A stretch of DNA of 27,549 bases from JBGSLA01 sp041740935 (GTDB lineage: Bacteria; Desulfobacterota; Desulfobaccia; Desulfobaccales; 0-14-0-80-60-11), in contig JBGSLA010000102.1 of assembly GCA_041740935.1 (NCBI GenBank), positions 1 through 27,549 on the forward strand, given 5' to 3'. The translations under genes were made by a program, and so were the position numbers. Position 1 is the stretch's first letter. Every line of letters starts with the position of its first letter. Under the pieces are notes generated by a model that searched no databases, was not told the origin of the DNA, and saw nothing but the letters and a program-made list of their open reading frames with translations. This document shows, piece after piece, positions 7,107 through 13,963 of this stretch.

Positions 7107-7136
7107 TTCCCCGGCCGCCTGTTTCAAGCCGGGGAA
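7107..7136. other. Hairpin upstream of lolA
   Basis: Perfect 9-base stem TTCCCCGGC / GCCGGGGAA with a 12-base loop, between the second small lipoprotein and lolA. No T-run follows on either strand, so it may be an attenuating or RNA-stabilising structure rather than a terminator. Confidence 0.35.
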
Positions 7137-7185
7137 AATCGTCATCAGGGGTAGCTAACCCCAGAAATTCTGATACATTAACACC

Positions 7186-7884
7186 ATGAGGTCAAGAAAC
7201 CCGAAGTTCGCCATGCGGGCCATTATTCTGGGGTTGGCCTTGATGGTCTGGGCGGCAACGACCCTGCCCGGGGAAACGGCTCCAGACCCCGCCGAGATTA
7301 TGGTCCAGGTCCAGGAAAAGTATGAACAGGCCGGCAGTTTCAAGACCTGGTTCCGCCAGGAAACCCGCCCGGCAGGGGCGTCCCAGGGAGAAAAGGCCTC
7401 GGGGGTGATGTTTTTTCAAAAACCCAGCCGTATGCGCTGGCAGTATGACAGCCCGCCGGACCAGAAAAAAGAGGTCATCTCGGACGGACGCCAGGTGTGG
7501 ATCTATATCCCCGAAGACGCCCTGGCCATGGTCTATCCGCTGAACCAGGTGCTGCGCTCCGATTTGGTGCTGCGTTTCTTTTCCGGTATCGGGGAGGTGC
7601 CCCAGGATTTTCGTCTCTTCTGGCAGCAGTCCCCCGAAGCTGGCCTTAACTATGTCATCAGGCTGGAGCCCCGCCAGCCCCAGGCGGAACTCAAGCGCCT
7701 CATCCTGACCATCAATCCCCAGACCTATCTGGTGGAGAACCTGGAATTCAGCAACGCCCTGGGAGAAGAAACCCGCTTTGCCTTTTCTCGCACCGCCATG
7801 GGCGTCAAGTTGCCCCCCTCCTTTTTTACCTTCACCCCGCCACCGGGAGTGCAAGTCGTCCGGGAGGCCCCCGGGGTCCGTTGA
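7186..7884 (+). CDS. lolA: Outer-membrane lipoprotein carrier protein LolA
   Basis: Periplasmic chaperone that accepts lipoproteins from the LolCDE complex and passes them across the periplasm. The 232 residues begin with a Sec signal peptide (basic MRSRNPKFAMR, hydrophobic 12-24, cleavage near PGETA). The mature part has the LolA pattern: IMVQVQEKYEQAGSFKTWFRQE, GVMFFQKPSRMRWQYDSP, then QVWIYIPEDALAMVYPL, then RLILTINPQTYLVENLEFSN. Start codon choice is open: the first ATG has no good ribosome binding site and ATG at 7213 would also give a signal peptide. nadA follows 49 bases after the stop in the same direction. Two tiny lipoproteins lie just upstream. Identification is by motif pattern; divergence from E. 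coli LolA is high, as usual for this phylum. Confidence 0.88.
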   Translation: MRSRNPKFAMRAIILGLALMVWAATTLPGETAPDPAEIMVQVQEKYEQAGSFKTWFRQETRPAGASQGEKASGVMFFQKPSRMRWQYDSPPDQKKEVISDGRQVWIYIPEDALAMVYPLNQVLRSDLVLRFFSGIGEVPQDFRLFWQQSPEAGLNYVIRLEPRQPQAELKRLILTINPQTYLVENLEFSNALGEETRFAFSRTAMGVKLPPSFFTFTPPPGVQVVREAPGVR

Positions 7885-7933
7885 ACGGTGGGTGGAAGTA
7901 TTCCCCCAGGGCGGCAAAGTATAGACTTTGAGG

Positions 7934-8851
7934 ATGAAAACCTATACTTCTCAACAACAAGAAGTTCGCCAGTGGCTGGCCCGACGGGAAGCCATTCTTT
8001 TGGCCCATAACTACCAGCCGGCAGAAATACAGGACATCGCCGATTTTACCGGTGATTCTCTGGGGTTATCCATTGCAGCCGCCAAGACGCCTGCCAAAAT
8101 TATCGTTTTCGCCGGGGTGCAGTTCATGGCGGAGACGGCGGCCATTTTATGTCCGGATAAACTGGTGCTCCTGCCCCGGTTGGACGTGGGCTGCTATATG
8201 GCGGACACCATCACCCCGGAGAGCCTCAGGGCCCGCAAGGCCGAGCTGCCGGGCGTGCCGGTGGTCACCTACGTCAACTCCAGCGCCGCAGTCAAGGCGG
8301 AAAGCGACATCTGCTGCACCTCGGCCAACGCCGTCAAGGTGGTCAACTCCCTGTCCGGCTCCCAAGTGCTTATGGTGCCTGATAAAAACCTGGCTCTCTA
8401 CACCGCCCGGCATACCGCCAAGGAAGTGTTTACCTGGGCGGGTTGCTGCAACATTCATGACGCCCTGACGGCCAAGGAAGTTCAGGAGGCCAGAGCCGCC
8501 CATCCCCAGGCCCTGTTTATCGCTCATCCCGAGTGCCGGCCCGAGGTCCTGGATTTGGCCGACGCCATTCGCAGCACCACCGGTATGCTGCAATTCGTCC
8601 GGCGCTCTGAGGTCCAGGAGTTCATCATCGGCACGGAAATGGGCCTTCTCCACACCCTTAAGAAGGAAAATCCCGGTAAATTTTTCTATTCGCCCTCCCC
8701 CCACCTCATCTGCCCCGACATGAAGCGCATCACCCTCGATGATCTGATCGCCGCGCTCCAAGAAAAATGCTATCACATCACCATTCCTGAGGATATGCGC
8801 CAGCGGGCCCTGCTGGCGGTGGAGCGCATGTTGGCCATTCCCCGGGACTGA
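7934..8851 (+). CDS. nadA: Quinolinate synthase A
   Basis: Iron-sulfur enzyme that condenses iminoaspartate with dihydroxyacetone phosphate to quinolinate in NAD biosynthesis. The protein is 305 residues from the ATG (a TTG two codons earlier is also possible). The three cluster ligands are in place: Cys87 in LDVGCYMAD, Cys172 in TWAGCCNIH and Cys260 in LICPDMK. Substrate-site motifs LLAHNYQPAEIQDIADFTGDS (22-42), VTYVNSSAAVKAESDICCTS and FIAHPECRPEV are also present. Odd detail: the second ligand follows another Cys (AGCC) where many NadA proteins have Pro-Gly-x-Cys. nadB and nadC are not in the window. It probably shares a transcript with lolA because only 49 bases separate them. Confidence 0.96.
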   Translation: MKTYTSQQQEVRQWLARREAILLAHNYQPAEIQDIADFTGDSLGLSIAAAKTPAKIIVFAGVQFMAETAAILCPDKLVLLPRLDVGCYMADTITPESLRARKAELPGVPVVTYVNSSAAVKAESDICCTSANAVKVVNSLSGSQVLMVPDKNLALYTARHTAKEVFTWAGCCNIHDALTAKEVQEARAAHPQALFIAHPECRPEVLDLADAIRSTTGMLQFVRRSEVQEFIIGTEMGLLHTLKKENPGKFFYSPSPHLICPDMKRITLDDLIAALQEKCYHITIPEDMRQRALLAVERMLAIPRD

Positions 8852-9094
8852 GCAGACTGCAGCCCGGGTTTTGCCCTCCTCACCTGCCTGCCGAGACAAT
8901 CTCCTTTTATTTGGTTTTATTAATTGAGATAAAGCTGTTAGCCAGACCGGGCGGGCAATCGGCGCTCCTTGTCTTGAGGTAAAAAATCCTTAAAAGATCT
9001 CCCCGAAGCAAGTTGGCCTGCTTTTTGCTTCTTTCCCTGGGCAAGAGCTTCAAAACCGAGACTTTCATATCTTTTCCCTTGGCTGGAGCAGCTC

Positions 9095-9307
9095 ATGGAG
9101 CCCCAAAAAGCGTTACTCGATATCCGTCGTTCTCTGCACGATTTGGCCCAGCCCCTGGCGGCGGTTACCGGCATTGTGGACCTCATGCTTCTGGAACAGC
9201 AAGGAGACTCGCCCCTTTATGAGGACATCAAACTGATCAACGATCGCTTGGAAAAAATTCTGGAGATCGTCTCGCACCTGCAGGCCGTCATAAGGGCCGT
9301 TACCTGA
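9095..9307 (+). CDS. Stand-alone histidine kinase phosphoacceptor (DHp)-like protein
   Basis: A 70-residue soluble protein with no signal or membrane segment. Its first half, RRSLHDLAQPLAAVTGIVDL (11-30), has the look of an H-box: a His15-Asp pair, Gln-Pro-Leu, then a helix with regular hydrophobics. The second half (43-68, EDIKLINDRLEKILEIVSHL) looks like the second helix of a DHp hairpin. No ATPase domain follows in any frame, and the gene ends at a clean TGA. A GGAG sits six bases before the ATG, so it is likely translated. It may be an independent phosphotransfer or dimerization module, or a truncated kinase that kept its 5' end. Family assignment is by pattern only. Confidence 0.6.
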   Translation: MEPQKALLDIRRSLHDLAQPLAAVTGIVDLMLLEQQGDSPLYEDIKLINDRLEKILEIVSHLQAVIRAVT

Positions 9308-10001
9308 CCGGAGAACACCGATATAACCTGGGAGAGCTGGTCATGGAAACAAGAATCGCAAAGATAAAAACCCTGGAGCGAATCTGAAGGCGAAATTCCG
9401 ACAGGGGAAAGCGTCAATCATGACACACCTCGGGGCCTGGTGCTTTAAGGCCCTCTTGGCAAAAGGGTCAGGTAAACGGACCATGGAGGAATTCTTTAAC
9501 CTTAGATTCCTTCCGGAAGATGAGGGAGAAATAACCTGAATTTAACGGTCATATCAATTATCGGGCAAGACAGCGGAAACTGACCGCAATCACAAGTGGC
9601 GGAAAAAAGCCAGAGAGCATTACCCAGTCAGCCCCATTCCTTTCTCCTTTCCTCCTTTGGCCAGGGGCGGCTTCCAGGGCCGCCCCTGAGGTTTATAAAC
9701 ACCGGAGTGGACCTGGAAAAAATCAGGAACATCCTTAACCCGGCGCCTCCTTTGAAGGAATGGTGCCGCGGGGAGATTCTACCTTGACGGTGCTGCCCTA
9801 AAGGCCATATCATGAGAGGAGCGTGGGGGTTTAGGGGCAGGGCCCTCCCCACCCCTGGCAGGCAAGCGAGGTCTTTTTAATATTCATGGGGAAAAATTTG
9901 CCGTCCCCAAAAGACCGGGATGCCCAAAGGGCTGGGAACCATAAACTGCGCCGAGAAAAGCCGCCAAGGTTCTTTCATCTTTATCTGACTGGTTGACCGC
10001 C
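9308..10001. other. Gap of about 690 bases before ligA, no firm gene
   Basis: A 39-residue frame at 9420-9539 starts with ATG after AGGGG at usable spacing, but it has no recognisable family and is short enough to be chance. A perfect 10-base stem, CAGGGGCGGC / GCCGCCCCTG with a 7-base loop, lies at 9662-9688, followed at once by the 10-base palindrome GTTTATAAAC (9691-9700). The hairpin resembles the family G palindromes at 12656 and 24098. Composition is more AT-rich than in neighbouring genes. Confidence 0.5.
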
Positions 10002-12026
10002 ATGGCCCAGAGGGACGCCCCCCCGGAGGTTCAGGCCCGGGCACAGGAACTTCGGGACCAGCTCCACTATCATAACTACCGCTACTATGTCCTGGACGAT
10101 CCGGTGATTTCCGATCAGGAGTTCGACCGGCTCCTCCAGGAGCTTTCAAAGCTGGAGGCCGCCTACCCGGGGCTGGTCACCCCAGACTCGCCCACCCAGC
10201 GGGTGGGGGCCGCGCCCCTGGATAAATTCGACACCGCGCCCCACCGGGTCCCCATGCTGTCCCTGGAGAATGCCTTCAGCGACGGCGAGGCCCGGGAATT
10301 TGAGGACCGCCTGAAACGCTTTTTGCGCATCATGGAGGAGACCTTTGATTATGTGGTGGAACCCAAGATGGATGGCGTGGCGGTGGAGTTGGTTTACGAA
10401 CAGGGGCGCTTGCTGGTGGGCTCCACCCGGGGGGACGGCTACCGGGGAGAAAACGTCACCCAGAACCTGAAGACGATCCATACCATTCCTCTGGCTCTTC
10501 TGTCTCGTGACCTCCCGGCTCCTGACCTCCTGGAGGTGCGGGGGGAGGTTTACATGGATCTGGGGGACTTCAAAAAACTCAATGATGAGCGGCTGGCCAG
10601 GGGAGAGCCGGCCTTTGCCAATCCCAGGAATGCCGCGGCCGGCTCCCTGCGCCAGCTTGACCCGGCCATCACCGCGGCCCGCCCCTTAAAAATATTCTGT
10701 TACGGCATCGGCCTGGTGGAGGGCCGATCTTTTGCGACCCATTGGGATGTCCTGCAGGCCCTTAAAACCTGGGGTTTGCGGATCAACCCCCTGATTGACC
10801 GGCGGCGGGGCATCGAGGAAGCCATCCGGTATCACCGCGATCTGGAGCATCAACGCCACGGCCTCCCCTACGAAATTGATGGGGTGGTCATCAAGGTGAA
10901 TGATCTGGCCCTCCAGGAGCGCCTGGGCGCCAAGGCCCGCAGCCCCCGCTGGGCTTTGGCCTATAAATTCGCGGCCACCCAGGCTACCACCAGGGTAAAA
11001 GATATCATGGTGAACGTGGGGCGCACCGGCGCCGTCACCCCCATGGCGGTCATGGAGCCGGTGCAGGTGGGCGGGGTCACGGTGAGCCGGGCCACTCTGC
11101 ACAACGAAGACGAAGTGGCCCGCAAGGACGTGCGGGTGGGCGACACGGTCCTCATCCAGCGGGCCGGGGACGTTATTCCCGAGGTGGTCAAGGTCATTGT
11201 GGAGGATCGCCCCGCCGGGGCCCAACCCTTCCAGATGCCCCGCGCCTGTCCGGTATGCGGAACGCCCCTGGTGCGGCCGCCGGGAGAGGCGGTGACCCGC
11301 TGCCCCAATCCCGACTGCCGGGGGTCCCTGCGCCGGGCCATCCTCCACTTTGCCGGCAAAAGCGCCATGGACATCGACGGCCTGGGAGAGAAAATCATCG
11401 ATCAGCTTATGGATCAGGGGCTGGTGGAGGGGATTGCCGACCTGTACCGCCTCACCGAGGCCGATCTGACGCTCCTGGAGCGCTTTGCTGAAAAATCCGC
11501 CGGCAATCTGATTGACTCCATAGAGAAAAGCAAAAAACCATCCTTGGCTCGGTTTATCTATGCCCTGGGGATCCGCTATGTGGGAGAGGCCACGGCCCAG
11601 CTGCTGGCCCAGCATTTTCATGCCTTTGAAGCCTTACGAACTGCGGGTGAGGATGAGCTTCTGACCATCGAGGGCATCGGCCCCCAAGTGGCCAAAGGCA
11701 TCAGAGACTTTTTTGATAGCGCCAGAAATCAGGAGCTTCTCGACAACCTTTTGATGGTCATTTCCATAAAGCCGCCGGCAAAACCCGCGGTGTCGCCCCT
11801 GGCCGGCAAGACCTTTGTCTTTACCGGCGGGCTGAGCCGCCTCTCCCGAGAGGAGGCCAAGGCCCAGGTGACGGCCCGGGGGGGCAAGGTGAGTTCCTCG
11901 GTTTCCGCCAAGACCGATTATGTGGTGGCGGGGGCCGACCCGGGGAGCAAGTACGCCAAAGCCCGGGACCTGGGAGTGACCATCCTGGACGAAGACGCGT
12001 TTGAGGAATTGCTGAATAAAGTTTGA
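10002..12026 (+). CDS. ligA: NAD-dependent DNA ligase
   Basis: Seals nicks in duplex DNA using NAD, in replication and repair. At 674 residues from the ATG it has normal LigA length and all domains in order: Ia domain with HYHNYRYYVLDDP (22-34), adenylation domain with catalytic Lys122 in PKMDGVAVEL, OB fold (around 320-400), a four-Cys zinc finger (CPVC...CPNPDC, around 405-430), helix-hairpin-helix region, and a C-terminal BRCT domain (about 595-674, TFVFTGGLSRLSREEAKAQV). A TTG three codons upstream could also start the protein; neither has a strong ribosome binding site. KMDG replaces the more common KIDG, which is within normal variation. acyP follows 64 bases later. Confidence 0.97.
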   Translation: MAQRDAPPEVQARAQELRDQLHYHNYRYYVLDDPVISDQEFDRLLQELSKLEAAYPGLVTPDSPTQRVGAAPLDKFDTAPHRVPMLSLENAFSDGEAREFEDRLKRFLRIMEETFDYVVEPKMDGVAVELVYEQGRLLVGSTRGDGYRGENVTQNLKTIHTIPLALLSRDLPAPDLLEVRGEVYMDLGDFKKLNDERLARGEPAFANPRNAAAGSLRQLDPAITAARPLKIFCYGIGLVEGRSFATHWDVLQALKTWGLRINPLIDRRRGIEEAIRYHRDLEHQRHGLPYEIDGVVIKVNDLALQERLGAKARSPRWALAYKFAATQATTRVKDIMVNVGRTGAVTPMAVMEPVQVGGVTVSRATLHNEDEVARKDVRVGDTVLIQRAGDVIPEVVKVIVEDRPAGAQPFQMPRACPVCGTPLVRPPGEAVTRCPNPDCRGSLRRAILHFAGKSAMDIDGLGEKIIDQLMDQGLVEGIADLYRLTEADLTLLERFAEKSAGNLIDSIEKSKKPSLARFIYALGIRYVGEATAQLLAQHFHAFEALRTAGEDELLTIEGIGPQVAKGIRDFFDSARNQELLDNLLMVISIKPPAKPAVSPLAGKTFVFTGGLSRLSREEAKAQVTARGGKVSSSVSAKTDYVVAGADPGSKYAKARDLGVTILDEDAFEELLNKV

Positions 12027-12090
12027 GGCAAGAGGGGCGGTCCGCATAAGACGGCCCGGTGCTGCGATGTTCCTTGATGAGGAATGATGT

Positions 12091-12372
12091 ATGGCGGAGT
12101 TGGCCCGAGCCCAGGTGCTCATCAGCGGCCGGGTGCAAGGGGTCTTTTACCGGGCCCGGACCCGGGATCAGGCCCTGGCCCGGGGCCTCACCGGCTGGGT
12201 GCGGAATCTCCCGGACGGCCGGGTGGCCGCGGTGTTCGAAGGGGACCGGGAACAGATCGAGGCTGTGCTGGCCTGGTGCCGGACAGGGCCATCGTACGCC
12301 GCGGTGGATGAGGTTCACATCGACTGGCAGCCTCACCGGGGAGAGTTTGCGGATTTCAGCATCAGATATTGA
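12091..12372 (+). CDS. acyP: Acylphosphatase
   Basis: Small cytoplasmic hydrolase of acyl phosphates. The 93 residues carry the full signature: GRVQGVFYRARTR with the phosphate-binding Arg21, then LTGWVRNLPDGRVAAVFEG with catalytic Asn39. The C terminus DFSIRY matches the family's final beta strand. ATG is preceded by GAGGA at 8-9 bases. It lies 64 bases behind ligA in the same direction and may be read from the same transcript. Nothing unusual is seen. Confidence 0.95.
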   Translation: MAELARAQVLISGRVQGVFYRARTRDQALARGLTGWVRNLPDGRVAAVFEGDREQIEAVLAWCRTGPSYAAVDEVHIDWQPHRGEFADFSIRY

Positions 12373-12408
12373 TAGGTAGTGATTATCATTTGCTTTGAAA
12401 AGTTCTCT

Positions 12409-12456
12409 GTGGCACCAGCGTCTTGCCGGGGCCACGCACAGGCGGGACGCCTGTGC
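12409..12456 (-). repeat. Palindromic intergenic repeat, family A, inverted copy
   Basis: The 21-base palindrome at 12436-12456 (GCACAGGCG-GGA-CGCCTGTGC) is the exact reverse complement of the one at 24202-24222. A degenerate GGCACC...GGGGCCAC unit precedes it. A perfect match between loci 12 kb apart argues for recent spread or copy correction. Confidence 0.7.
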
Positions 12457-12655
12457 TACTAATCTCGAGCTTGTGGTTTTCTGACAAAGATTTTTCTTGC
12501 AACATGTTAATCTTATTAAGAAATCACTTCAGTTTTTTACGTTTGGTTCCGGCCTTTGGGCCGGGATGTGCCACCAGGCTTTGCTTGCTTTTGGGGAGAG
12601 CAGGGGGTCATAAGAAACTGCTGGGGATAAAGCCTTGGGCGGCCATCTTTGGGTA

Positions 12656-12677
12656 GGGCGGCCGTCTCTGGCCGCCC
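12656..12677. repeat. GC palindrome, family G
   Basis: GGGCGGCC-GTCTCT-GGCCGCCC: a perfect 8-base stem with a 6-base loop. A similar element with a 7-base stem, GGCGGCC-AGGGAC-GGCCGCC, is at 24098-24117. Confidence 0.55.
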
Positions 12678-12737
12678 AGACGGTCAGGCCCGGTAAGGCG
12701 GTTTTCGGACTTCTGTAAAATAATAAAAAATCGATGT

Positions 12738-12768
12738 ACAGGCACAGGCTGAAGCCCGCGACTGAAAA
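12738..12768 (+). repeat. Palindromic intergenic repeat, family F copy 2
   Basis: CAGGCACAGGCTGAAGCCCG then CGACTGAAAAA matches 5897-5930 (CAGGCTGAAGCC core) with several changes in the arms. Confidence 0.45.
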
Positions 12769-12878
12769 AAAGCACTTTGAACACAAATTAGGATGATCGG
12801 TGATTTGAGGTTGGATGAGCATCGATCATCCGGCCCACAAGGAATTATCTTGAAGAGATTTGCCAGGGAAGGTGAGTT

Positions 12879-13352
12879 ATGACTTCAGCGGAACACACTA
12901 ATTTTTCACAAGAAACTGTATGGCGGCCGTCGGGCCGGGCCTTTTTGGTCTATTACGTGGCCATTGCGGTGGCGGTCTTCGGCCCCCTGATCAATCCCGC
13001 GGTGGGCCTGCCTCCCTGGGCGGGGTTGCTTTTGGGGCTGGCGGTTCTGGCCTTGGTGGGACTCAAGAAATTCGGCCAGGAATACCGGGCCGCGCCCGGG
13101 GGCCTCAAACAGGTGGCCTGGTGGCCGGCGGTCACTGAGGAGCTATCCTGGCCGGAAGTGGGGGAAATGAAAATCCAGCGGGGTCTGACGCAGACATTCC
13201 TGAACACCGGGGATATCATTATTCATGACACCCAGGGGGTGGCGAGGCAGTGCTGGGAGCGCCTGGCCGACCCCAAAGGCGTCAAAGCGGCCCTGGATGC
13301 CCGAAAACAGGCCTTTGCCGGCGGGTCCGAGATGGGAGGGGAAAACCGTTAA
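12879..13352 (+). CDS. Membrane protein with bacterial PH-like domain
   Basis: A 157-residue inner-membrane protein. Residues 22-41 and 45-62 form two hydrophobic segments separated by a Pro-rich turn, with both ends probably in the cytoplasm. The rest (about 85-150) reads like a bacterial PH domain (bPH_2/DUF304 type): EVGEMKIQRGLTQTFLNTGD, then IIIHDTQGVARQCWERLADP and a closing helix KGVKAALDARKQAF. AAGGTGA precedes the ATG closely. The family generally binds membranes or assembles at them, but no specific function is known for this member. Its stop codon overlaps the stop of the converging LapA-domain gene by four bases. The PH assignment is by pattern, not by search. Confidence 0.72.
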   Translation: MTSAEHTNFSQETVWRPSGRAFLVYYVAIAVAVFGPLINPAVGLPPWAGLLLGLAVLALVGLKKFGQEYRAAPGGLKQVAWWPAVTEELSWPEVGEMKIQRGLTQTFLNTGDIIIHDTQGVARQCWERLADPKGVKAALDARKQAFAGGSEMGGENR

Positions 13353-13594
13353 TTTTCCTGGGGTGGCTCCGGTGGCTCTTCTTGCCGTTGCTTTTTGGCT
13401 CTCAGGACGCAGGCCAGCCAGCCGGTCAGAAAGCCCACCAGGAAAAATCCCAGGATAATGGCCGACAGGGGGAAGGGCAAAAACTGAAACCCCAGGAAAT
13501 GCAGGGGCGGGTTGGAATATTGCCAATTTTGGGCAATGAAAATCGCCAACGCGGCGCCACAAACCAGAAGCACAATGGCCTTAAATTTCGTCAT
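13349..13594 (-). CDS. LapA-domain (DUF1049) membrane protein
   Basis: An 81-residue inner-membrane protein of the lipopolysaccharide assembly protein A domain type. It has two membrane segments (about 4-22 and 43-65), the typical QNWQYSNPPLHFLGFQF loop between them, GFLTGWL in the second helix, and a charged, Pro-rich cytoplasmic tail. Family members in E. coli help regulate LPS synthesis, but most homologues are uncharacterised. It starts 15 bases after the response regulator stop and appears to be the last gene of the galT-glgA-kinase-regulator unit. Its stop shares TTAA with the stop of the plus-strand gene ending at 13352. Confidence 0.8.
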   Translation of the reverse strand: MTKFKAIVLLVCGAALAIFIAQNWQYSNPPLHFLGFQFLPFPLSAIILGFFLVGFLTGWLACVLRAKKQRQEEPPEPPQEN

Positions 13595-13609
13595 AATCTC
13601 CTCGGCGGC

Positions 13610-13963
13610 TCAGTCCTTGAGGTGCCGTTTGACGGCGCTCTTCAAGTCCTCCAGGTCAGAGGACTTGACCAGGTAATCATCTGAGGCCCAGGTGGCGAAG
13701 TCCTGCTTGTACTCACCATAGGCGGTGCTCAGCAGAACCGGCAGTTCAGGTTTTCTCTCCTTAATTTGCCGCAAGGCCTCAATACCGTCCATTTCCGGCA
13801 TCTTGATGTCGAGGATCACCAGGTCCAGGGGCATTTTTTCAACGATCTCCAGAGCTTCCCGACCGTTGGCGGCCGTATATACTTCATACCCCTCTTCTTT
13901 CAATTCTTCGCTGTACAGGAGGCGAATGGCCATTTCATCGTCCGCCACCAGAATCTTTTTCAT
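13610..13963 (-). CDS. Receiver-only response regulator
   Basis: A 117-residue CheY-like protein with a single receiver domain and no output domain. The acidic pocket is Asp8-Asp9 (ILVADDE), the phosphoacceptor Asp52 (LDIKMPEMDG), the switch Thr80 (LLSTAY) and Lys100 (DDYLVKSSD). The start is the ATG with GGAGG seven bases upstream; the frame is open further upstream but only as part of the kinase gene. This ATG overlaps the kinase TGA as ATGA, so translation is coupled and the kinase is very likely its partner. With no effector domain it must act through protein contact or a phosphorelay. CheZ at 21055 could in principle dephosphorylate it, but nothing shows this. Confidence 0.93.
   Translation of the reverse strand: MKKILVADDEMAIRLLYSEELKEEGYEVYTAANGREALEIVEKMPLDLVILDIKMPEMDGIEALRQIKERKPELPVLLSTAYGEYKQDFATWASDDYLVKSSDLEDLKSAVKRHLKD

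Larger units (their letters stand above)
12373..12878. other. 506-base gap with several palindromic repeats
   Basis: No gene is supported. In order the gap contains a reverse-oriented family A element (12409-12456), a CCGGCC-TTTG-GGCCGG hairpin (about 12550-12565), a family G palindrome (12656-12677) and a family F element (12738-12768). The repeats touch or nearly touch, as in the gaps at 4652-5173 and 23843-24372. Confidence 0.6.

Noticed and set aside
9420..9539. 39-residue frame with an AGGGG upstream
   Set aside because: Acceptable spacing but no family, no neighbour logic and a length expected by chance; left as a remark on the gap.
10686..11621. 311-codon minus-strand frame inside ligA
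   Set aside because: ligA is certain on the other strand; the antisense product is low in complexity and has no ribosome binding site.
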